From assembly GCA_017412325.1 (NCBI GenBank), contig JAFPYE010000026.1, positions 1-6,145 of the forward strand: DNA of 6,145 nt, given 5' to 3'. Below the pieces are notes generated by a model. That model was not told the DNA's origin and did no database searches. It saw only the letters and a list, made by a program, of their open reading frames with translations. This document shows, piece by piece, positions 1 to 5,022 of the stretch. This stretch comes from Kiritimatiellia bacterium (lineage in GTDB: Bacteria; Verrucomicrobiota; Kiritimatiellia; RFP12; UBA1067). Made by a program: the position numbers and the translations under genes. Within the stretch, counting starts at the first letter, position 1. The number at the start of each line of letters is the position of its first letter.

Positions 1-2
1 AC

Positions 3-1322
3 GAGGGCGTGGGCTACTACCGCGCGGGCGACGTGACGAACGCGCTCCGGGTGCTGCGGCCCTTGCTCCTCTCCAAGACCCATGGCGCGCGCGCGGCGGA
101 AGTCGTCGCCAAACTGAACTACGACCGCGCGCACGAGCCGGGCAATCCCGATCCGCTCCCCGCGCTGGAGGAGGCCGCCGCCGCCGCGCAGCTCGCGCTC
201 CGCGCCGCCCCGGCGGACGCGAAGGCGAACCGCAACTTCACGCGGGCGACCGACGGCCTCGCCGAACTGCGCGAGACGAAGCGGATCAACGGCGTCCTCC
301 AGGCGGCGCAGGGCAAGGACCCGGGCGCGCTCCTGCAGGGCGCGGTGCACGACGTCCGGGCGATCCTCGACGAAGCGGGCGGGTATCTGACCAACGCCGC
401 GCCGACGGCGGTCGCGAAGGGCGATCAGCTCGCCGCGCGGACGGCGAAGCTGGCCGACGCGTGGCTCCCCGTCAAGGCGGCCATCTGCCAGGCGGTGACG
501 AACGAGGAAGAGGCCGCGACGATCACGCTCCAGGTCGATCAGGCGCGGGAGAAGACCGTCCGCGCGGCGAAGGAGCTGGGCGACTTGGACGCGGAGGGCT
601 ATTCCACGGTGGCCGACGTCGAGCACGATTTCACCCGCTTCCTGAAAATGACGATCCTGCCGCCCGGCGCGATGGACGAGGGCTTCGCGTCGCAGACCAA
701 CGCCTACGAAGGGCTCGTGCAGGCCAGCGGGCGCGACTGGCAGGTGGATGCGCTCGATTTCACGCGCGCGTTCCGCGCGAAGTTCCCGGCGTGGGCGCGC
801 GCCTACGAGCAGACGGCGCAGGCGGACACCAACAAGCCGCCGTTCACCGCCGAGGCGCAGGCGAAGATTTCCGATTTGTCGACGCAGCTGGAGAAGGTGC
901 AGCTGGCCTGTGTCGAGAGCCGCGACCACGCGCAGCAGGCGGAGGCGATGGAGCTTATCAACCAGATCCGCGACCTGCTGCCGAAGGACGGCAAGGGCGG
1001 ACAGGGCGGCGGTCAGGGGCAGCCGAATCCGCCGAACCCGCAGCCAAACGATCAACCGCCGAACGAACCGCAGCAGTCGCCCGACGACAGCCAACAGCAA
1101 GAAGGGCAGGAGTCGCAAAACGACGAGCAATCTGACGGCGACGACAGCCAGCAGCCGGAAGAGGCGCAGGCCGACGCAGATGAATCTCAGGAACCTTCGC
1201 CGGAAGACAAGGAAGTGGAGGCCTTGCTCAAGAAGGCGCAGGAGCGCAGTGACGAACACGAAGCGGAGAAGAAGGCGCGGATGCGCAAGGCGCCGCTTCC
1301 ACCCAACGAAAGGGACTGGTAA
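3..1322 (+). CDS. BatC-like TPR protein with Q/N/P/E-rich C-terminal tail (5'-truncated)
   Basis: The reading frame is open to the left edge, so the start is outside the window; the GTG at base 9 lies inside a TPR-like helix (reads EGVGYYRAGDVTNALRVL) and is unlikely to be the true start. Residues below are numbered from that GTG. Residues 1-90 look like TPR helices (GYYRAGD..NAL, then AALRA-PADAKANRNF). Residues 90-325 are mostly alpha-helical and alanine-rich, with no motif I recognise. Residues 326-400 are low complexity, rich in Gln, Asn, Pro, Glu and Asp. Residues 401-437 are a charged helix ending in PNERDW. A TPR block, a Gln-rich acidic linker and a short basic C-terminus ending in Asp-Trp recall BatC-type proteins of the Bat (aerotolerance) operons, which sit beside von Willebrand A-domain BatA/BatB proteins at the cell envelope. 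Their biochemical role is unsettled. No membrane segment is visible in this part. The stop overlaps the murG start. The family call is inference; a generic TPR protein is the alternative. Confidence 0.6.
   Translation, partial: EGVGYYRAGDVTNALRVLRPLLLSKTHGARAAEVVAKLNYDRAHEPGNPDPLPALEEAAAAAQLALRAAPADAKANRNFTRATDGLAELRETKRINGVLQAAQGKDPGALLQGAVHDVRAILDEAGGYLTNAAPTAVAKGDQLAARTAKLADAWLPVKAAICQAVTNEEEAATITLQVDQAREKTVRAAKELGDLDAEGYSTVADVEHDFTRFLKMTILPPGAMDEGFASQTNAYEGLVQASGRDWQVDALDFTRAFRAKFPAWARAYEQTAQADTNKPPFTAEAQAKISDLSTQLEKVQLACVESRDHAQQAEAMELINQIRDLLPKDGKGGQGGGQGQPNPPNPQPNDQPPNEPQQSPDDSQQQEGQESQNDEQSDGDDSQQPEEAQADADESQEPSPEDKEVEALLKKAQERSDEHEAEKKARMRKAPLPPNERDW
984..1208 (+). other. Low-complexity Q/N/P/D/E-rich segment within the BatC-like gene
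   Basis: This is the coding stretch for residues 326-400 of the BatC-like protein (numbered from the GTG at base 9). It begins with a Gly/Gln run (GKGGQGGGQGQP), passes through Pro/Asn repeats (PNPPNPQPNDQPPNEPQQ) and ends in an acidic Gln/Asp/Glu/Ser stretch. It is almost certainly disordered and probably acts as a flexible linker between the helical body and the charged C-terminal helix. At DNA level it is richer in CAA, CAG and AAC codons, and so locally less GC-rich than the flanks. The reading frame stays intact, so it is a protein feature and not a tandem DNA repeat. Confidence 0.75.
1309..1315 (+). promoter_or_regulatory. Ribosome binding site for murG
   Basis: AAAGGGA ends six bases before the ATG at 1322, an acceptable Shine-Dalgarno position. 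It lies inside the last codons of the upstream gene, whose TAA shares its final A with the murG ATG (TAATG). The arrangement supports translational coupling of the two genes and supports the chosen start. Confidence 0.6.
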
Positions 1323-2422
1323 TGAAAGTAGTCGTGGCATGCGGCGGCACGGGCGGGCACGCCTTCCCGGGGCTGGCGGTGGCGGAGGAACTGCGGCGGC
1401 GCGGGCACGCGGTGACGGTCTGGGATTCGGGGCGCGACGTGGAATCGAGCGTGATGCGCAGCTGGAACGGCGACATCTTCTCGACGGGCGCGAAGCAGCT
1501 GGCGCTCAAGAACGCCTTCGGCATCCTCCATTCGCTGCTGCGGTGCCGCAAGGAGATGAAGAAGGCGAAGCCCGACGTGCTCCTGGCAATGGGCAGCTAT
1601 TCGTCGCTCCCGCCTGTCCTGGCGGCGAAGGCGTACGGCGTCCCCGTCGTCCTGCACGAGGCGAACACGGTGCCCGGCAAGGCGGTCGAGTTCCTCGCGC
1701 GCTACGCGAAGACGGTGGCGATCAGCTTCGACATGACGGCGGAGTACCTGCCGGGCGTGAAGACGGTGCGGACGGGGCTGCCCGTGCGCGAGGGGATTGC
1801 GAAGGGCCGGCGGTTCGACTTCATTCCCGCCGATGCGTTCGTCGTGTTCGTGACGGGCGGCTCGCAGGGCGCGCACGCGGTGAACGAGCTGATGAGCGCG
1901 GCGCTCGCGCTCGTGAAGGAGGAACTGGAGAAGCGCGGCGCGGCGGCGAAGCGCCCCCTGTACGTCATCCACCAGACGGGCGTGCGCGACGAGGGCGTGG
2001 TGATGGCGGCCTATGCGAAGGCGGGCTGCCCGGCGCGCGTCCATGCGTTCGAGCGCGAGATGGCGAATGCGTTTGCGTCGGCGGACCTCGTGGTGGCGCG
2101 CGCGGGCGCGTCGACCTGCTTCGAGCTCGCGGCCACGGCCAAGCCGTCGCTCCTGATTCCGCTGCCGAGCGCGATGCGCGACCACCAGCATTTCAACGCG
2201 CTGGCGTTTGCGCGCTCGAACGCGGCGGACGAGGGCATCCAGGCAAAGCTGACGCCGCTGCAGCTGTCGCGCTACATCCTGTCCAAGTACGACCATCCCG
2301 AACAGCTCGCGCGCATGTCCGAGAAGATCGCGCTTCTGGCCACGCCCGACGCGGCCGCGCAGGTCGCGGACGTCGTCGAGCAGGCGGCCGGCAACAATCA
2401 ACCAACTGAACCGAAGGAGTGA
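1322..2422 (+). CDS. murG: MurG, UDP-GlcNAc:lipid I N-acetylglucosaminyltransferase
   Basis: MurG transfers N-acetylglucosamine from UDP-GlcNAc to lipid I, forming lipid II on the inner face of the cytoplasmic membrane, the last cytoplasmic step of peptidoglycan precursor synthesis. At 366 residues it is full length for this GT28 enzyme. The N-terminal Rossmann domain opens with GGTGGH (residues 8-13, His13 conserved) and carries the acceptor-side loops MGSYSSLP (90-97) and HEANTVPG (112-119). The linker shows TGLPVR (151-156). The C-terminal donor domain has the glycine loop GGSQGA (179-184), HQTG (217-220), and the nucleotide-sugar site RAGASTCFELA (260-270, Glu268) followed by RDHQHFNA (286-293). 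Two acceptor loops differ from the common forms (HEQN reads HEAN; GGYxSxP reads GSYSSLP). The start is fixed by the overlap with the preceding stop, a nearby ribosome site and GGTGGH at the expected distance. It is separate from the usual division/cell-wall cluster: the following gene is iorA, with no mur or fts neighbours in view. No membrane-spanning segment is seen, in keeping with a peripheral protein. Confidence 0.9.
   Translation: MKVVVACGGTGGHAFPGLAVAEELRRRGHAVTVWDSGRDVESSVMRSWNGDIFSTGAKQLALKNAFGILHSLLRCRKEMKKAKPDVLLAMGSYSSLPPVLAAKAYGVPVVLHEANTVPGKAVEFLARYAKTVAISFDMTAEYLPGVKTVRTGLPVREGIAKGRRFDFIPADAFVVFVTGGSQGAHAVNELMSAALALVKEELEKRGAAAKRPLYVIHQTGVRDEGVVMAAYAKAGCPARVHAFEREMANAFASADLVVARAGASTCFELAATAKPSLLIPLPSAMRDHQHFNALAFARSNAADEGIQAKLTPLQLSRYILSKYDHPEQLARMSEKIALLATPDAAAQVADVVEQAAGNNQPTEPKE
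2414..2419 (+). promoter_or_regulatory. Shine-Dalgarno for iorA, abutting the murG stop
   Basis: AAGGAG, the best ribosome site in the window, ends nine bases before the iorA ATG at 2429. It directly precedes, and with its GGAGTGA context runs into, the murG TGA (2420-2422). A ribosome terminating on murG would therefore be placed at the iorA initiation site. This fixes the iorA start and argues for co-transcription. Confidence 0.8.
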
Positions 2423-2428
2423 ACGAAC

Positions 2429-4192
2429 ATGAAGAAGTTTCTGAGCGCCAATGAAGCGGTCGCCCACGCGGCGGCCCAGGCGGGCTGCGTCGTCGCGTCC
2501 GCCTACCCCGGCACGCCCTCGACGGAAATCCTCGAGAACGTCGCGAAGTTCAAGGACACGGTGAACTGCGAATGGGCGGTCAACGAAAAGGTCGCGATGG
2601 AGACGGCGATCGGCGCGTCCATCGCGGGCGCGCGCGCGCTGACGGCGATGAAGCACGTCGGGCTCAACGTGGCGATGGACCCCCTGATGACGTTCACCTA
2701 CGTGGGCGCGACGGGCGGCCTGGTGGTCGTCTCCGCCGACGACCCCGGCATGCACTCGTCGCAGAACGAGCAGGACAACCGCAACCTCGCGAAGTTCGCG
2801 CGCGCGCCGCTCCTTGAGCCGGCCGACTCGCAGGAGGCCTACGACATGACGCGCGCGGCGTTCGAGATTTCGGAACAGTTCGAGGCGCCCGTCATCATCC
2901 GCCTGACGACGCGCACGAGCCATTCCAGCTCGCTCGTGGACCTGGGCGACTTCAACCCCCGGCCGCACGCACTCATCCCCTACAAGAAGAACATCGCCAA
3001 GACCATTCCCGTGCCGATGTTCGCGCGCGGCCACCGCCTGAACGCGCAGAAGCGCACGGCGGCGATGGCCGACGCGGCGGCGGCCTCGCCGTTCAACCGC
3101 ATCGAGCCGGGCAAGAAGGAGCTCGGCTTCATCACGAGCGCGGTCGCCTACCAGTACGTGAAGGAAATCTTCCCCGAATATGCGATTCTCAAGCTCGGCT
3201 GGACGAATCCGCTGCCGAAGACGCTCGTCGCGGAATTCGCGAAGTCGGTCGACAAGGTCGTGGTCGTCGAGGAGCTGGACCCGTTCCTCGAAGAGCAGGT
3301 GCGCGCGATGGGCATTCCGGTCGTCGAACACGCGACGGAACTCAACATGCTGGAGCTGAACGCCGACCGCGTGCAGAACCTCCGCCACGAACTGCTCGGC
3401 GACGTGCCCGAGGCGAAGACGGCGGAAACGGACAAGACGCTGCCCACGCGCCCGCCCGTCCTCTGCGCGGGGTGCGGCCACCGGAGCGTCTTCTACATCC
3501 TGAACAAGCTGGGCGCGACGGTGACGGGCGACATCGGCTGCTATACGCTCGGCGCGTTTCCGCCCCTCAACGCGATGGACACGACCATTTGCATGGGCGC
3601 GTCGATCAACAACGCGGCGGGCATGAAGAAGGCGGGGCTGAAGGGCCGCATCTGCGCCGTCCTCGGCGACTCGACCTTCTTCCACTCCGGCATGACGGGC
3701 ATCCTTTCGTGCCTCTACAACGGCACGCCGGTGACGACCGTCGTCCTCGACAACCGCATCACCGCGATGACGGGCCACCAGGACAACCCCGGCACCGGCA
3801 AGACGCTGATGGGGACGGACGCGCCCGTCACCGAGATCGGCGAGATCGCCAAGGCGATGGGCTACAAGAAGGTGGTCAAGGTGTCCGCCGACGACCTCGC
3901 GGAGCTGGAGAAGGTGCTGAAGGACGCGATGGACGGCGACGAGGGCGCGCTCGTGATTGCCTACGCGCCGTGCCGGATCGCCGCGAAGCTGACGAAGGAA
4001 GGGCTGTGCGCCGTCGATCCCGACAAGTGCAAGGCGTGCGGCGCGTGCTTCAAGATGGGCTGCCCCGCGATGACGCGCGGCAAGGAAGTCCGCCCCGGCG
4101 CATTCCAGATGGTCATCGACCCGAACCAGTGCGCGGGCTGCCGTCAGTGCGGCCAGGTCTGCAAGTTCGGCGCGATTCAGCGCGTCCGGTAG
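2429..4192 (+). CDS. iorA: Indolepyruvate:ferredoxin oxidoreductase, alpha subunit (IorA)
   Basis: IorA is the large, thiamine-diphosphate and iron-sulfur subunit of the enzyme that oxidatively decarboxylates indolepyruvate and other aryl-pyruvates to aryl-acetyl-CoA, with ferredoxin as electron acceptor, in anaerobic aromatic amino acid degradation. The 587 residues are close to the usual family length. The N-terminal pyrimidine-binding domain (about 1-175) has AYPGTPSTE (25-33), NEKVAMETA with the likely cofactor-activating Glu53, and MKHVGLN (74-80). A middle domain (about 230-320) follows. The thiamine diphosphate domain holds CAGCGHR (346-352), GDIGCYTLGAFPPLN (367-381), DTTICMGASI (384-393) and the Mg/diphosphate motif GDSTFF...DN (413-442). 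The C-terminal ferredoxin domain carries two [4Fe-4S] motifs: Cys534, 537, 540, 545 (CX2CX2CX4CP) and Cys568, 571, 574, 578 (CX2CX2CX3C, then Lys where Pro is common). The partner subunit iorB, often directly downstream, is absent; a sirtuin gene starts one base later. A paralogous aryl-2-oxoacid specificity cannot be excluded. Confidence 0.93.
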   Translation: MKKFLSANEAVAHAAAQAGCVVASAYPGTPSTEILENVAKFKDTVNCEWAVNEKVAMETAIGASIAGARALTAMKHVGLNVAMDPLMTFTYVGATGGLVVVSADDPGMHSSQNEQDNRNLAKFARAPLLEPADSQEAYDMTRAAFEISEQFEAPVIIRLTTRTSHSSSLVDLGDFNPRPHALIPYKKNIAKTIPVPMFARGHRLNAQKRTAAMADAAAASPFNRIEPGKKELGFITSAVAYQYVKEIFPEYAILKLGWTNPLPKTLVAEFAKSVDKVVVVEELDPFLEEQVRAMGIPVVEHATELNMLELNADRVQNLRHELLGDVPEAKTAETDKTLPTRPPVLCAGCGHRSVFYILNKLGATVTGDIGCYTLGAFPPLNAMDTTICMGASINNAAGMKKAGLKGRICAVLGDSTFFHSGMTGILSCLYNGTPVTTVVLDNRITAMTGHQDNPGTGKTLMGTDAPVTEIGEIAKAMGYKKVVKVSADDLAELEKVLKDAMDGDEGALVIAYAPCRIAAKLTKEGLCAVDPDKCKACGACFKMGCPAMTRGKEVRPGAFQMVIDPNQCAGCRQCGQVCKFGAIQRVR

Positions 4193-4193
4193 C

Positions 4194-4952
4194 ATGGAAC
4201 GGCTGGTCGAGGCGATTGAAGCGGCGACGTGCGTGGCGGCCCTGACGGGCGCGGGCGTGAGCACGCTGTCGGGCATTCCCGACTTCCGGGGGCCGCAGGG
4301 ACTCTACCGGAATCCCGACGCCGAGCGGATCTTCGACATCGACTGGTTCGACCGCGATCCGGCCATCTACTATCGCGGCTGCCGCAGTCTCGTCTACGGC
4401 CTGGGTGCGTTCGCGCCCGGGCCCGTGCACCGCGCGCTGAAGACGCTCGAGGACGCCGGGCGGCTGGACGGCATCATCACGCAGAACATCGACATGCTCC
4501 ACCAGAAGGCGGGTTCGTCGCGCGTCTTCGAGGTCCACGGCTCGCCCCTCCGGCATCATTGCCGGCGGTGCGGCGCGGAGAAGTCGTTTGCGGAGATCGA
4601 GCGCCTGATTGCGGCCCATGGCGGCGCGGAGAAACTCGGCGAGCCGTATGTGCCGCGCTGCGACTGCGGCGGCGCGTTCAAGCCGGACATCACGTTTTTC
4701 GGCGAGGCGCTCCCGGAGGCCGCCTTTCGCGGCGCGCAGGAACTGGCGCTCCGCGCCGACGTGATGCTGGTGCTCGGCACGTCGCTGACGGTCTATCCGG
4801 CGGCGGGACTGCCGCAGCTGACGCTCCGGAACGGCGGCAAGGTGTTCATCGTCAATGCGCAGGCCACCACGCTGGACGCGCAGGCCGCCGGCTGCTACCG
4901 CGACCTCGCGGCCTTCGCCGCGCGGATCGAGCGCGCCTTCGCCCGCCGCTGA
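4194..4952 (+). CDS. NAD-dependent protein deacylase, sirtuin (Sir2/CobB family)
   Basis: Sirtuins remove acetyl or other acyl groups from protein lysines, consuming NAD+ and releasing nicotinamide and O-acyl-ADP-ribose. The 252-residue protein is the normal size for a compact bacterial sirtuin. NAD-binding motifs are TGAGVS (18-23), GIPDFRG (27-33) and TQNID (96-100); the catalytic base is His115 in EVHGS; TFFGE (167-171) and LGTSLTVYPAAGLP (194-207) complete the Rossmann fold. The zinc ligands are Cys123/Cys126 (CX2C) and Cys156/Cys158 (CXC, one residue shorter than the usual second pair). FDIDWF (47-52) and the VYPAAGLP...GGKVFIVN block closely resemble the Thermotoga maritima enzyme from memory, suggesting class U. 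I do not see the Ala-x-x-Tyr-x-x-Arg signature of desuccinylases. The ATG lies one base after the iorA stop, with no Shine-Dalgarno visible, so translation probably depends on ribosomes ending iorA. Its targets are unknown; deacylation of an acyl-CoA enzyme is only a guess from context. Confidence 0.92.
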   Translation: MERLVEAIEAATCVAALTGAGVSTLSGIPDFRGPQGLYRNPDAERIFDIDWFDRDPAIYYRGCRSLVYGLGAFAPGPVHRALKTLEDAGRLDGIITQNIDMLHQKAGSSRVFEVHGSPLRHHCRRCGAEKSFAEIERLIAAHGGAEKLGEPYVPRCDCGGAFKPDITFFGEALPEAAFRGAQELALRADVMLVLGTSLTVYPAAGLPQLTLRNGGKVFIVNAQATTLDAQAAGCYRDLAAFAARIERAFARR

Positions 4953-4983
4953 AGAAGCGAGGCGGTTGGCGGCGCGTGGACGC

Positions 4984-5013
4984 TTGACGGCGGGAACGGG
5001 ATGATGATACAAT
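4984..5013 (+). promoter_or_regulatory. Sigma-70-type promoter for the rlmI-like gene, extended -10
   Basis: A -35 box TTGACG (4984-4989; five of six to TTGACA) is followed by an 18-base spacer and a -10 box TACAAT (5008-5013; five of six to TATAAT). A TG one base upstream of the -10 (5005-5006) makes it an extended -10. It falls in the only intergenic gap of the window, just before a gene, in an otherwise very GC-rich background where such boxes are rare by chance. Transcription would be expected to begin about 6-8 bases after the -10, at 5019-5021, essentially on the GTG start codon. Confidence 0.75.
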
Positions 5014-5022
5014 TCCCGCCGT
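4987..5022. repeat. Perfect 10-base inverted repeat across promoter spacer and -10 box
   Basis: ACGGCGGGAA at 4987-4996 is the exact reverse complement of TTCCCGCCGT at 5013-5022, with 16 bases between the arms. The left arm begins in the last three bases of the -35 box and the right arm takes in the last base of the -10 box, the predicted transcription start and the first two bases of the GTG. The placement fits an operator for a dimeric regulator. As RNA read from the upstream operon it could fold into a GC-rich hairpin, but the loop is long and no T-run follows, so it is a poor intrinsic terminator. It may also be chance in GC-rich DNA. Confidence 0.5.

Noticed and set aside
984..1208. Tandem DNA repeat or mobile-element footprint in the Q/N/P-rich stretch
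   Set aside because: No exact repeating unit or flanking duplication is visible, and the frame is maintained; it is a disordered protein linker.
748..2409. Plus-strand open frame of 553 codons overlapping the BatC-like gene and murG in another frame
   Set aside because: It is Arg/Gly-rich low-complexity translation crossing a real gene boundary; murG in its own frame has all family motifs.
1187..4276. Very long open frame on the minus strand (about 1029 codons) opposite murG and iorA
   Set aside because: It is extremely rich in Arg, Ala, Asp, His and Val with no family motif, and lies opposite genes with full sets of conserved motifs. Long antisense open frames are expected in GC-rich DNA.
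4113..5012. Minus-strand open frame of 299 codons opposite the sirtuin gene
   Set aside because: Arg-rich composition without recognisable motifs; it mirrors the coding pattern of the sirtuin gene.
4987..5022. Intrinsic terminator for the upstream four-gene unit
   Set aside because: The stem is good, but the loop is 16 bases, no T-run follows the right arm (the sequence continues GAAGAAGATAC), and the arm overlaps the next start codon.
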